A stretch of DNA of 64,000 bases from an uncultured Phocaeicola sp. (GTDB lineage: Bacteria; Bacteroidota; Bacteroidia; Bacteroidales; Bacteroidaceae): NCBI GenBank assembly GCA_944320845.1, contig CALUJA010000010.1, positions 1-64,000 of the forward strand, written 5' to 3'. The position numbers were made by a program, and so were the translations under genes. Of the stretch, positions 18,606 through 27,597 are shown one piece after another; the first letter of the stretch is position 1, and every line of letters begins with the position of its first letter. Below the pieces are notes generated by a model. That model worked only from the letters and a program-made list of their open reading frames with translations, did not search any database and was not told where the DNA came from.

Positions 18606-20042
18606 CTACAACTTATAAAACTCTTCCCATCCCTTGCGAGGCACCCCACGGCGCAGCAGCACGTTGGCTACCGGACTATTGGTAAACTGTTTCAGTTCGC
18701 GGTCGAACTTCAGGCGGGCATTGAGCTGCTGGGCGATGACTCCGAGACAGAACACCTGGCTCAACGGTCCGGCAATGCTGAAGGGCGAACGTGTCTTCTC
18801 TTCGCCCTTGCAGGCCAGCAAGAAATTCTGAAAGTGGTTTGAAGGGCTCTTCGGCACTTCGGGCAACTTCGATGCCATATCCCTGGCTTTTTCTTCGGGA
18901 ATGATAGACAGCGTTGACCCGTGAGTCCCCCCCTTGAATATCAGGTCGTCCGTATAGATAATCTTGCCCGGATTCAGCTTCTGCGGAGTAATCTCACCCG
19001 TACCCGTAGGCGGAATGTTGGGGTCAAGCTCCACCTTGCCGTATCCTTCGGGCACCGGAGGCAGGTTGTCTATGCCGTCATACCACATGATGTCGACGGG
19101 CGGCATGTTTCCGCGGGCGGGGAAACGGAACTGGATGGTGGAAGAGAACGGATAGAAGAAGGGGTTGTGTCCTTCGGCCTTCACCATATTGATTTCCGTA
19201 GGCAGTCCCAAATCGAGGAACTGGTGTGCAGTATCGATGATATGCGCTCCCCAGTCGCCCAGCACACCCATGCCAAAGTCATACCAGCAGCGCCACTGCC
19301 CGTTTACATAATCCTTGTTGTAATGATGGAACTGCTCCGTGCACAGCCAGTTATCCCAATCCAGAGTGGAAGGTACAGGCTGAGCGGGAAGATAAGACGA
19401 CATGTTTGCGTCCCACCCGTGCCAGCGGCGCGGATTGTTCATGTGGGCGGTGATGGAGCGCACGTTCTTGATGATGCCGGCATCCACCCAAGCCTTGAAC
19501 TGAAAATAGTTGGCCTCCGAATGGCCCTGATTACCCATCTGCGTCACCACGCCATACTTCTTTTCGGCCGCCATCATCAGCTCCACTTCATAGAAGGTAT
19601 GCGCCATCGGCTTCTCTACATATACATGCTTGCCCAGCGACATGGCCAGCATGGCTATGGGGAAATGACTGTGGTCAGGAGTCCCGATGCATACAGCGTC
19701 TATCTTGTCGCCCATCTTGTCGAACATCCTGCGGAAGTCCTGAAAGCGGGGCGCATCGGGAAACTTGTTCATAATCTTTTGGGTATGCGGCGCACCCATA
19801 TCTATGTCGCACAAAGCTACGATATTGCACAATCCGGTTTTATAGAAGTCATTGATAATATCGCCGCCACGGAATCCGATGCCCACACAGGCCAGATTCA
19901 CTTTCTCATTGGCACCTACAATGCGTGCGCGACTCTTGGCTTCTCCCAGCGAAGCCCATACCGACGACGGTACCGCAGCGGCGGCCGTCATCATCGACAT
20001 CTGCCGCAGAAAGCTGCGGCGCGAAGAACTGAAGTTTTTCAT
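18606..20042 (-). CDS. Tat-exported Gfo/Idh/MocA oxidoreductase
   Basis: 478 residues. The N-terminus SSRRSFLRQMSMMTAAAAV is a twin-arginine signal, so the enzyme is folded with its cofactor before export. The Rossmann fold begins at VNLACVGIGFRGGDI. The family Lys appears in YVEKPMAHTFYE, and the Gfo/Idh C-terminal domain follows with WGAHIIDTAHQFLDLGLP. Such periplasmic enzymes oxidise or reduce sugars at C3 with tightly bound NAD(P). It is the last gene of a five-gene operon with DUF1080 and a second oxidoreductase, suggesting keto-glycoside chemistry. The ATG at 20042 was chosen over 20093 because it places the RR motif at the usual distance. Confidence 0.9.
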   Translation of the reverse strand: MKNFSSSRRSFLRQMSMMTAAAAVPSSVWASLGEAKSRARIVGANEKVNLACVGIGFRGGDIINDFYKTGLCNIVALCDIDMGAPHTQKIMNKFPDAPRFQDFRRMFDKMGDKIDAVCIGTPDHSHFPIAMLAMSLGKHVYVEKPMAHTFYEVELMMAAEKKYGVVTQMGNQGHSEANYFQFKAWVDAGIIKNVRSITAHMNNPRRWHGWDANMSSYLPAQPVPSTLDWDNWLCTEQFHHYNKDYVNGQWRCWYDFGMGVLGDWGAHIIDTAHQFLDLGLPTEINMVKAEGHNPFFYPFSSTIQFRFPARGNMPPVDIMWYDGIDNLPPVPEGYGKVELDPNIPPTGTGEITPQKLNPGKIIYTDDLIFKGGTHGSTLSIIPEEKARDMASKLPEVPKSPSNHFQNFLLACKGEEKTRSPFSIAGPLSQVFCLGVIAQQLNARLKFDRELKQFTNSPVANVLLRRGVPRKGWEEFYKL

Positions 20043-20065
20043 ATCTGATATTTTAAAGTTTTGGT

Positions 20066-20881
20066 TTATTTCTTCTGATTCAGGCGAATGCAACCTGTTT
20101 CTGCCTTATCCTGAAAGGAAGCGGACAAAGAATCGGAAAGGAACTTTACGATAGACAACACTTCGCCTTCCTCTCCCGAACGGGTTACGACCGAAGCCGT
20201 ATGCCTGCCCTCCACCATCCTGCCTGTGAGCGGATGCACGATATGGCGGCGCGACCCGGTATTGTTTCCCGAAGTGGTAAGACACTCATCGTGCAGCACA
20301 TGCCGCCTGTCCGGACTGTCAGCTTCGGCCACCAGCCATCCCTCACCCTTCGGGTGGTTTCCCAGTGCAAACACCGAACTGTTGCCGAAACTCAGCAGCC
20401 CGTTGCCTATCCCCTGCTTGCGGAGCAGGCTCACGGCACGGTCTAAAGCATAGCCTTTCAGGCAACCCGAAAGGTCAATCCGCACCGTCTCATCCGCACG
20501 GGCCACATAAGGAGCACATACGCTCAGCCTCTGCTCCTCCAGCCGGCAGGACACACCTTCACACGCCGTAACATCGAAAAGCCCGCCCCACCGCTGCCTG
20601 TAGTCCAAACAGCGTGCAAGCAAGGCACAAAGCTCGTCGGACACGCATACGGGACATCCCGGAGCCGCATCATTGATGCGGCTCACCTCACTGTACGGCA
20701 GAAAGCGGCTTCCCATCCGTTCTATGCGCCGGGTCTCCTCCTCTATCGCCTGCACCGCACAGCTCAGCCGGTCTGCTTCCCCCGTGTCCCACAACACCAG
20801 GTCAATGCGCGTATGCATGGCCTCAAACCAGGCATACACCAGCTCTCTGTCCTTGTCTATCTGCCGGAACAGTTGCTGCAT
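20066..20881 (-). CDS. Divergent ApbE-like FAD:protein FMN transferase
   Basis: 271 residues without a clear signal peptide. ApbE landmarks can be found in order: FLPYSEVSRIND, LFDVTACEG where most members have FDPTVGPL, IDLSGCLKGYALDRA for the D-x-G-x-x-KGYAvD motif, LSFGNSSVFALG in place of the GGN motif, and TSGNNTGSRRHIVHPLTG near the flavin site. The C-terminal magnesium site (usually ADALATA) is not recognisable. Typical ApbE enzymes attach FMN to Thr or Ser of exported flavoproteins. The altered motifs leave open whether this one is active. It lies 12 bp after the DUF1080 gene and 23 bp before the last oxidoreductase gene, so it belongs to that operon. Confidence 0.75.
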   Translation of the reverse strand: MQQLFRQIDKDRELVYAWFEAMHTRIDLVLWDTGEADRLSCAVQAIEEETRRIERMGSRFLPYSEVSRINDAAPGCPVCVSDELCALLARCLDYRQRWGGLFDVTACEGVSCRLEEQRLSVCAPYVARADETVRIDLSGCLKGYALDRAVSLLRKQGIGNGLLSFGNSSVFALGNHPKGEGWLVAEADSPDRRHVLHDECLTTSGNNTGSRRHIVHPLTGRMVEGRHTASVVTRSGEEGEVLSIVKFLSDSLSASFQDKAETGCIRLNQKK

Positions 20882-20893
20882 CGCCAGTTCCGG

Positions 20894-22252
20894 TCAAGGA
20901 AGTTCCTTGATTTTGATGTTCTGATACCACACCTCGTCGCCGTGGTCTTGCAGCAGGATGTTTCCCCACTCAGCATTACCGAAGTTAGGCCATACCTTAT
21001 ACTTGCTGTAGTTTACCAAAGCCGTCCACATCTGGTTGTTGCGTTCATATTCCAACAGCTTCACGCCGTTCAGCCAATGCTCCACATGGTTTCCTTTCAC
21101 AATCACCAGAGCGGTATTGAAGCCTTCGCGGTAAGGTTTGTCTTCGGGAGCAGGAATCAGGTCATAAAGCGAACCCAGTCTGCGGTTGCCCTTTACGCCC
21201 AACTTGGCATCGGGATGACGGAGGTCATCCAGTATCTGGAATTCACAACCGATAGAAGAACCTTCTCCTCCCTTGTTCAAGTCCGTGTTGACAAAATACT
21301 TCACACCACTGTTTGCTCCCTTGGTCAGACGGAAGTCCACCTTCAGCATGAAGTTGCGGTAACGCTTTATGGTCACGATGTCACCTCCGTTGGCCGACTC
21401 GCGTCCGTCCGACTTCTTCACTTTCAGTATGCCGTCTTCCATCACCCAACCTTTATCGGGGAATTTGTCCAGGCGTGCACCGCGCCATCCGTCGCTGGTC
21501 TTTCCGTCCCACAGCAGCTTCCATCCCTCTTTCTTTTCTTTTTCCGACAGGATGTTGGGCAGATGGTTGACTTCTTCTGCGCTCTCCGTCTCCGGATAAA
21601 CCTCCTGTTCCAGCCCTTCGGTAGCTATGCGGATGTTGCGCCAGCATACCTGCTTGCCTTCCTGCTTTGCATCGCCGATGGCGTGCACCTGCAAGGCAAT
21701 GAATCCGGATGCCGTCTGGTCGTCGAGCAGGTTGGCGCAAGGCACTCCGTTCACCCATGTACGGATGCGCGAACCGATGGCCTCGACACGCGCCTTGTTC
21801 CATTCTCCCGGCTTGAAGGCCTTGCGCGAAGCGGCATCGGCCAGCGAATAGCGCCACCCGCTGCGGGCTTCATCGTAGATGCCGCCCGTCCACGCACGTT
21901 TCGACGGGTCTATCTCAAACTGGTATCCGTGCACACGCCCGTCCTGATAGTCCTTGTCGCTCAGCGAGCGGAACTGTACGCCGGAATTCAACCCTTCGTC
22001 TATCTTGAATTCAAACTCCAGAATAAAGTCTCCATATTGTTTCTTGGTAGCCAGGAAAGTGTTGGGCGTATTCATCTTGCTTATGCCCACGATGGCTCCG
22101 TCTTCCACACGGTATTCGGCCTCACCGTTCAGCTTGGTCCATCCTCTCAAGTTCTTCCCGTTAAACAGGTTCTCCCATTTTGTCTGCGCATCTGCCGCAG
22201 TGCCCATACTAATCAGAGCAAAGGCTGCGACCATCCATCTTGTGAATTTCAT
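20894..22252 (-). CDS. Exported protein with two DUF1080 (3-keto-disaccharide hydrolase) domains
   Basis: 452 residues with a Sec signal ending AADAQ. The first DUF1080 domain covers about residues 25-205 ([33 protein letters not shown]). The second covers about residues 235-452 ([34 protein letters not shown]). Each is a concanavalin-like beta-sandwich, and the family is linked to cleavage of 3-keto-glycosides made by Gfo/Idh/MocA enzymes. Two such exported enzymes are encoded in the same operon, which supports that role. The exact glycoside cannot be told. Single-domain members are common; the double domain is less usual. Confidence 0.88.
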   Translation of the reverse strand: MKFTRWMVAAFALISMGTAADAQTKWENLFNGKNLRGWTKLNGEAEYRVEDGAIVGISKMNTPNTFLATKKQYGDFILEFEFKIDEGLNSGVQFRSLSDKDYQDGRVHGYQFEIDPSKRAWTGGIYDEARSGWRYSLADAASRKAFKPGEWNKARVEAIGSRIRTWVNGVPCANLLDDQTASGFIALQVHAIGDAKQEGKQVCWRNIRIATEGLEQEVYPETESAEEVNHLPNILSEKEKKEGWKLLWDGKTSDGWRGARLDKFPDKGWVMEDGILKVKKSDGRESANGGDIVTIKRYRNFMLKVDFRLTKGANSGVKYFVNTDLNKGGEGSSIGCEFQILDDLRHPDAKLGVKGNRRLGSLYDLIPAPEDKPYREGFNTALVIVKGNHVEHWLNGVKLLEYERNNQMWTALVNYSKYKVWPNFGNAEWGNILLQDHGDEVWYQNIKIKELP

Positions 22253-22334
22253 GTTTCGATTTATTTTTATAAGTAATGCTAATGATATGTGTTTTTCTTC
22301 TCTATACTATAATATTATTAATGTGCAAAAGCTG

Positions 22335-22592
22335 TCAAGAAGCCTTCTTCTTGTTTCTGCCCTTGGCGAATCTGTGCCAGACAAGCCCTACAGCCAGGCG
22401 GACAACGGCCAATGTCACATAAACCACCGCAGCAGCCACACACACATAGCCCAACGACATGAAAAGTTCCGACCATTTTCCGTCTTCCACCACGATGGCA
22501 TAAACGTTGAGCAGCTCCATTGCCGCCACACAGGCCAAGAATATGTAAAGCTCAACCTTTATCCTCCTTTTCGTTATAACAATGTCTTTCAT
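22335..22592 (-). CDS. Small two-helix membrane protein
   Basis: 85 residues with two hydrophobic helices (about 14-33 and 44-70), a basic N-terminus and a very basic C-terminal tail ending GRNKKKAS. I recognise no family. It starts 6 bp after the upstream oxidoreductase gene and is followed, after 82 bp, by the DUF1080 gene, so it is probably co-expressed with the keto-glycoside operon. A membrane anchor or electron-transfer helper role would be speculation. Confidence 0.7.
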   Translation of the reverse strand: MKDIVITKRRIKVELYIFLACVAAMELLNVYAIVVEDGKWSELFMSLGYVCVAAAVVYVTLAVVRLAVGLVWHRFAKGRNKKKAS

Positions 22593-22598
22593 CTTGAT

Positions 22599-23885
22599 TT
22601 ATTTCAGAATGGGGTTATGTACATGATTCAGATAATTCAGCTTGTATTCATCAGGGAAAGTCACGACCCGCTCTTCCTCCAGCGCCTGGTGTCCCAACAG
22701 GCTGAGGGCACTCGAGTAATAAGCTTCCTCCGTCACACGCTCAGGCTGCTTCTGGCTGATGACTGCCTCGACGAATGCCTCCAGCATGAGGGATGTGCCG
22801 TCTTCCTTCGGACTTTTTCCCAGAATATATTCGCCCTTGTTCTCGTTGGCCGACTCCGGCTCCCAACTGGTTCCGGCAAAGGGGACGGCATCAAAGATGT
22901 CATGCTCTATGTCGTTTATCAGGCGGACAAATGCTGCGGCAGGCTCTGTCTCCTCAAAATAATACTTGCCCTTTTCGGGCTCTACCGTACCCTTGCTGCC
23001 CAGAATCTTTTCCTCCAGTCCGTAGAACTTGTTGGAGATGACAGAGTCATAGGTCATCTTCACGCCGCTGTCGAACACATAGATACAGCTGATATTGTCG
23101 TATACCGTGCGCCCGTCTTTCCAATAGGTGATAGCCCCGTGTCCCATCACCTTGTTGGGTATCTGCCTCAAGGCCCACGTTCCGGTCTGCAGCTGGTGAC
23201 AGGCCAGCTCGGTCATCAGCCCTTTGGAATGCTGCTTGTACAAGCGCCAGTTTCTCAGCTCGTCCAGTTCGGGAGGAGCCTCACGCCGCCAGTTGTTGTT
23301 CCGGTACCAATAGGCACGGATGGCGTTGATTGAGCCGAAAGTCCCGTCGTGTATCATCTTCATCACCGTTATATAGCGGGGGTCGAAAAGACGCTGCTGG
23401 CCGACGAACAGGATACGCCCCGTGGATATGTGTTTCTGGTATACCTCATAACACTGGGCAAGGGTATAACAGAGCGTCTTCTCACAAAACAAGTCCTTTC
23501 CGGCGTCAAGCGCGGCCATCGCCATCTCATAGTGACGGTCCAGCGGCGTGGTGATTACCACGGCATCCACATTCGGGTCGTCCAGCAAAGCGCGGTAATC
23601 GCGGTATACCCGGGCTTTCGGAGCCAGTTTCAAGGCCTCGTCTATCGAAGGCTGGTAAATGTCGCACAGCGCCACTATATCAGCCTTGGGATTTTTAGTA
23701 AGGAAACTCATCAGAAACTGCCCGCGCGAACCCGGGCCTATAATGCCAATCTTCACTTTATATCTTGAAGTCTTGTCGCTTTCAGCAAAAGCCGAAAGCC
23801 ACGGACTGGATGCCATCAGCACTCCCGCCCCTGCCAATCCTAAGTTTTTTAGGAATTTACGTCTTGATATTGATGCCTTTTCCAT
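22599..23885 (-). CDS. Tat-exported Gfo/Idh/MocA oxidoreductase, first gene of the operon
   Basis: 428 residues. A twin-arginine signal SISRRKFLKNLGLAGAGVL precedes the Rossmann domain (VKIGIIGPGSRGQFLMSF). The family motif FCEKTLCYTLAQC holds the conserved EK pair. The C-terminal domain includes HWLN-free ACHQLQTGTWALRQIPNKV, consistent with a Gfo/Idh fold. The reading frame is open to 24128, but the ATG at 23885 puts the signal peptide at the N-terminus. Together with the second Tat oxidoreductase and DUF1080 it fits periplasmic C3-oxidation and cleavage of glycosides. The 246 bp between this start and the rplU promoter hold no feature I can name. Confidence 0.9.
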   Translation of the reverse strand: MEKASISRRKFLKNLGLAGAGVLMASSPWLSAFAESDKTSRYKVKIGIIGPGSRGQFLMSFLTKNPKADIVALCDIYQPSIDEALKLAPKARVYRDYRALLDDPNVDAVVITTPLDRHYEMAMAALDAGKDLFCEKTLCYTLAQCYEVYQKHISTGRILFVGQQRLFDPRYITVMKMIHDGTFGSINAIRAYWYRNNNWRREAPPELDELRNWRLYKQHSKGLMTELACHQLQTGTWALRQIPNKVMGHGAITYWKDGRTVYDNISCIYVFDSGVKMTYDSVISNKFYGLEEKILGSKGTVEPEKGKYYFEETEPAAAFVRLINDIEHDIFDAVPFAGTSWEPESANENKGEYILGKSPKEDGTSLMLEAFVEAVISQKQPERVTEEAYYSSALSLLGHQALEEERVVTFPDEYKLNYLNHVHNPILK

Positions 23886-24131
23886 ATATTCGTGTTCGTT
23901 AACGGAGACTAATATAATAAAAAAATCACCGCGCTCACCAGAAAAAGATTGTTTTTTCAGTATTTTAACAGCCGGATGAAATCTGTCCGAAAACCGGAAT
24001 CCGGCCCCAGTCACCGTACCCCACCGCCGCTCCTTCCCGAACCTCCGGCAAAAAACTTTCAGGCAAAGCACAAAAAAGAGACACGGCCCTAAAGAAAAAT
24101 ATGTTTTCCCGAAAGAATTTCTCCACAAAAC

Positions 24132-24163
24132 ATTGGCCGTATCGATTAAAAGTTATAACTTTG
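24132..24163 (+). promoter_or_regulatory. Promoter of rplU-rpmA
   Basis: ATTG (24132-24135), 20-bp spacer, TAACTTTG (24156-24163). The leader of about 80 nt includes short complementary segments (gggtt and aaccc about 18 nt apart) but no fold convincing enough to call a known leader element. Confidence 0.65.
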
Positions 24164-24248
24164 CAGTCGATTTAGTCCGTGGAGGTAGAAAAAGCAACCG
24201 GAGAGAAGGGTTCACCTTGCGGAGAAAACCCGTTTAACAAATAATAAA

Positions 24249-24566
24249 ATGTACGTAATTGTAGAGATTAACGGTCAGCAGTTCAAGGCTGAAGAAGGCA
24301 AGAAACTGTTTGTTCAACACATTCAGAATGCTGAAAACGGCGCAACTGTTGAATTTGACAAGGTTTTGTTGGTAGACAACAACGGTACTGTAACAGTGGG
24401 CGCACCTACCGTAGAAGGCGCGAAAGTGGTATGCGAAATCGTTTCTCACCTGGTAAAGGGAAAGAAAATATTGGTGTTCCACAAGAAGAGAAGAAAAGGC
24501 TACAGAAAACTGAACGGCCATCGCCAACAGTTTACTGAACTGACAATCAAACAAGTTATTGCTTAA
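24249..24566 (+). CDS. rplU: 50S ribosomal protein L21
   Basis: 105 residues, the usual length. It begins [22 protein letters not shown] and contains the family stretch [16 protein letters not shown] and the basic [21 protein letters not shown] segment that contacts 23S rRNA. It is followed after 21 bp by rpmA in the nearly universal L21-L27 order. Confidence 0.98.
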   Translation: MYVIVEINGQQFKAEEGKKLFVQHIQNAENGATVEFDKVLLVDNNGTVTVGAPTVEGAKVVCEIVSHLVKGKKILVFHKKRRKGYRKLNGHRQQFTELTIKQVIA

Positions 24567-24587
24567 TCATTAAAAACGTAGAAGAAA

Positions 24588-24854
24588 ATGGCACATAAAA
24601 AAGGTGTAGGTAGTTCTAAGAACGGTCGTGAATCAGCCAGCAAAAGATTAGGCGTAAAGATATTCGGCGGCTCATACTGCAAGGCCGGCAACATCATTGT
24701 TCGTCAGAGAGGAACAGTTCACAACCCTGGCAAGAACGTAGGCATGGGTAGTGACCATACTCTTTATGCACTGGTTGACGGCACTGTATGCTTCAAGAAA
24801 GGTCGTGAAGACAAGAGCTATGTATCTGTAATTCCGGTTGAAGCCGAAGCATAA
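24588..24854 (+). CDS. rpmA: 50S ribosomal protein L27
   Basis: 88 residues. It begins [22 protein letters not shown], the conserved flexible N-terminus near the peptidyl transferase centre, with no extra N-terminal propeptide of the Firmicutes kind. Co-transcribed with rplU and followed by a terminator. Confidence 0.98.
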   Translation: MAHKKGVGSSKNGRESASKRLGVKIFGGSYCKAGNIIVRQRGTVHNPGKNVGMGSDHTLYALVDGTVCFKKGREDKSYVSVIPVEAEA

Positions 24855-24882
24855 GGCAACCACAGAGAAAGGAAATTCCAAG

Positions 24883-24920
24883 AGTCAGGCATTCTGCAAA
24901 AGAATGGCCTGACTTTTTTT
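24883..24920 (+). terminator. Terminator after rpmA
   Basis: Stem agtcaggc-attct/agaat-g-gcctgact with a one-base bulge and a short loop, followed by seven T. Confidence 0.9.
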
Positions 24921-25022
24921 GTAAAAGTCAGGCAGATTCCCAAATCTTTTCAGAATCGCACACGATATTTGTCATAGAAATAACAAACAAAGCTTTTTAT
25001 TAACCCTTAAAACGATAGCCTT

Positions 25023-25469
25023 ATGAAGAAGTTAGCTTTATTATTGGTTGGAATGCTGGTTTCTATGCAAATGATGTTTGCCGACAACGACAAGCCGATT
25101 ACATTCAGCCAACTGCCGCAGGCGGCCCAGACTTTTGTGAAACAAAACTTTCCGGATGTGAAGGTGGCCTTTGTAAAACAGGAGACCGACTTCCTGAAAA
25201 AGTCGTACGATGTAGTGTTCATCAACGGCGACAGACTGGAATTTGACAGCAACGGCAACTGGAAGGAAATGGCCTGCAAGATGCTGAACGTTCCTGAATC
25301 GGCCATCCCCGCCGGCATCAAGAAGTTCGTAAACGAAAACTATCCGGACGCGAAGGTGACGCACATAGAAAAAGACCGCTATGAATATGAAGTGAGACTG
25401 TCAAACTTCTGGGAAATCAAGTTCGACCTTAACTTCAATGTCATCGACTTAGACAGAGACGACGATTAA
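25023..25469 (+). CDS. Exported PepSY-like domain protein
   Basis: 148 residues. A Sec signal (LALLLVGMLVSMQMMFA) is followed by two PepSY-like half repeats, each with a LPxAAQTFVKQNFPD / IPAGIKKFVNENYPDAKV helix and a following strand (YDVVFINGDRLEFDSNGNW; YEVRLSNFWEIKFDLNFNV). This is the PepSY-like (DUF2874) family common in the Bacteroidetes periplasm. Binding or inhibitor roles have been suggested for the family; none is shown here. It is a single-gene unit between rpmA and the OPT transporter. Confidence 0.82.
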   Translation: MKKLALLLVGMLVSMQMMFADNDKPITFSQLPQAAQTFVKQNFPDVKVAFVKQETDFLKKSYDVVFINGDRLEFDSNGNWKEMACKMLNVPESAIPAGIKKFVNENYPDAKVTHIEKDRYEYEVRLSNFWEIKFDLNFNVIDLDRDDD

Positions 25470-25489
25470 GCGCATTCGTCACACAGAAG

Positions 25490-25540
25490 GAACGGAGAAC
25501 CGAAAATGCGGCACATCTGCTATTTTTCGGTTCTCCGTTC
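25490..25540 (+). terminator. Long perfect hairpin after the PepSY-like gene
   Basis: A perfect 17-bp stem (gaacggagaaccgaaaa and its complement) around a 17-nt loop. No immediate T tract follows on the plus strand (ggtgttttcaattt), so it may terminate inefficiently or protect the mRNA end. Confidence 0.65.
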
Positions 25541-25562
25541 GGTGTTTTCAATTTCTTTTGCG

Positions 25563-25570
25563 TATTTTTG
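25563..25570 (+). promoter_or_regulatory. Putative -7 box of the OPT-esterase unit
   Basis: TATTTTTG matches TAnnTTTG and is placed 33 bp before the transporter ATG. No good -33 box was seen. Confidence 0.45.
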
Positions 25571-25603
25571 GACACTCGAAAAACATAAAAATCAAGAATA
25601 CGC

Positions 25604-27592
25604 ATGAAAGAAGAATTGGAAAAACCGTCGGGACTGCCTGACAACGCGTTCCGGCCGCTGAAAGCCGGAGAAAAATACGAACCGCTCATGTCGCCCCGAA
25701 AGACCTATCCGGAAGTAAACCTCTGGTCGGTAACGTGGGGAATCGTCATGGCGGTCATCTTTTCCGCCGCCGCAGCCTATCTGGGGCTGAAGGTAGGCCA
25801 AGTGTTCGAGGCCGCCATCCCCATCGCCATCATTACCGTAGGCATATCCAGCGCCACCAAGCGCAAGGGAGCTTTGGGCGAGAATGTCATGATACAGTCC
25901 ATCGGAGCCTGTTCGGGCGTGATTGTGGCCGGAGCCATCTTTACCCTCCCTGCCCTGTACATCTTGCAGGAAAAATACCCCGAGATGACCGTCAACTTCA
26001 TGCAGATGTTCATCAGTTCGCTGCTGGGAGGCGTATTGGGCATCCTGTTTCTGATACCGTTCCGCAAATATTTCGTAAAGGAGAAACACGGCGAATATCC
26101 TTTCCCCGAGGCCACCGCAAGCACCCAGGTGCTCGTTTCGGGCGAGAAGGGAGGCGACCAGGCCAAACCGCTGCTGATTGCCGGAGCCATCGGCGGACTC
26201 TACGACTTCATTGCAGGTACCTTCGGATGGTGGAACGAAAACTTTACGAGCCGCGTGTGCGGATGGGGTGAAACCGTGGCCGAGAAATTCAAGCTGGTAT
26301 TCAAAATCAATACGGGGGCGGCTGTTCTCGGATTAGGATACATCGTGGGACTGAAATACGCCGCCATCATCTGTGCCGGCTCACTGGCCGTGTGGTGGAT
26401 TATCGTACCGGGCATGTCGCTTGTATGGGGCGACCAGGTGCTGAACGCCTGGAATCCGGAAATCACGACAGCGGTCAAAGACATGTCTCCCGAAACCATT
26501 TTCAGCGAGTATGCCAAAAGCATCGGCATCGGAGGCATTGCCATGGCAGGCATCATCGGCATCGTGCGCTCATGGGGAATCATCAAGAGCGCCGTGAGCC
26601 TCGCCGCCAAAGAGATGGGCGGCAAGAAGGTCGAGGTGAATGTAGAGCGGACACAAAAGGACATCCCGATGAAAATCATCGCCTTCGGCTCCATCTTCAC
26701 CCTTCTGCTGGTGCTGCTGTTCTTCTACTTCGATGTCATGCAGGGTAACATCCTGCACACTGTGGTCGCCATCCTGCTGGTGGCGGGGATTTCCTTCCTG
26801 TTCACCACCGTCGCAGCCAACGCCATCGCCATCGTGGGCACCAATCCGGTATCGGGCATGACGCTCATGACGCTCATCCTCGCCTCGGTCATCATGGTGG
26901 CGGTAGGGCTGAACGGAGCCACGGGCATGGTAGCCGCCCTCGTGATGGGCGGAGTGGTGTGCACGGCACTGTCGATGGCAGGCGGATTCATTACCGACCT
27001 GAAAATCGGATACTGGCTTGGCAGCACGCCCAAGAAGCAGGAAACCTGGAAGTTTCTCGGCACACTGGTGTCGGCCGCCACAGTAGGCGGAGTCATCATG
27101 GTGCTCAACGACTCTTACGGATTCACAAGCGGCCAGCTGGCTGCCCCGCAGGCCAACGCGATGGCCGCAGTCATCGACCCGCTGATGAACGGCGTGGGCG
27201 CTCCGTGGCTGCTCTATGGCACGGGAGCCCTGCTCGCACTCATACTGACATTCCTCAAAGTCCCGGCTCTGGCATTTGCTTTGGGCATGTTCATCCCTCT
27301 GGAACTGAATCTTCCGCTGCTGGTGGGCGGAGCCGTCAACTGGTTTGTGACAACCCGCAGCAAGGATACGGCCGTCAACAGCGCGCGAGGTGAAAAAGGC
27401 ACCCTGCTCGCATCCGGATTCATCGCGGGAGGCGCGCTGATGGGTGTGGTGAGCGCCATCATGCGCTATTGCGACATCAACTTCATCAACCCCGAGTGGC
27501 TCGGCAATCCGATGAGCGAGCTCGTATCCCTGATTGTCTACATCCTGCTCATCACCTTCCTTGTCAAAGCAAGCATGAAACTTAAAAAATAA
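25604..27592 (+). CDS. OPT-family oligopeptide transporter
   Basis: 662 residues with about 14 to 16 hydrophobic helices in the inner membrane. The start region PLMSPRKTYPEVNLWSVTWGIVMAVIF and the AAYLGLKVGQVFEAAIPIAII segment are typical of the bacterial OPT branch, as is the NPVSGMTLMTLI motif about two-thirds along. OPT proteins are proton-coupled importers of peptides or metal chelates; the substrate cannot be told. The esterase gene follows after only 5 bp, so the two are co-transcribed. Confidence 0.93.
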   Translation: MKEELEKPSGLPDNAFRPLKAGEKYEPLMSPRKTYPEVNLWSVTWGIVMAVIFSAAAAYLGLKVGQVFEAAIPIAIITVGISSATKRKGALGENVMIQSIGACSGVIVAGAIFTLPALYILQEKYPEMTVNFMQMFISSLLGGVLGILFLIPFRKYFVKEKHGEYPFPEATASTQVLVSGEKGGDQAKPLLIAGAIGGLYDFIAGTFGWWNENFTSRVCGWGETVAEKFKLVFKINTGAAVLGLGYIVGLKYAAIICAGSLAVWWIIVPGMSLVWGDQVLNAWNPEITTAVKDMSPETIFSEYAKSIGIGGIAMAGIIGIVRSWGIIKSAVSLAAKEMGGKKVEVNVERTQKDIPMKIIAFGSIFTLLLVLLFFYFDVMQGNILHTVVAILLVAGISFLFTTVAANAIAIVGTNPVSGMTLMTLILASVIMVAVGLNGATGMVAALVMGGVVCTALSMAGGFITDLKIGYWLGSTPKKQETWKFLGTLVSAATVGGVIMVLNDSYGFTSGQLAAPQANAMAAVIDPLMNGVGAPWLLYGTGALLALILTFLKVPALAFALGMFIPLELNLPLLVGGAVNWFVTTRSKDTAVNSARGEKGTLLASGFIAGGALMGVVSAIMRYCDINFINPEWLGNPMSELVSLIVYILLITFLVKASMKLKK

Positions 27593-27597
27593 CAGCC

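Noticed and set aside
20813-22276. 487-codon plus-strand frame opposite DUF1080
   Set aside because: Shadow of the exported DUF1080 gene, no start signal or domain.
24164-24248. Riboswitch or known autoregulatory leader before rplU
   Set aside because: Only short complementary segments; no conserved fold could be recognised by eye.
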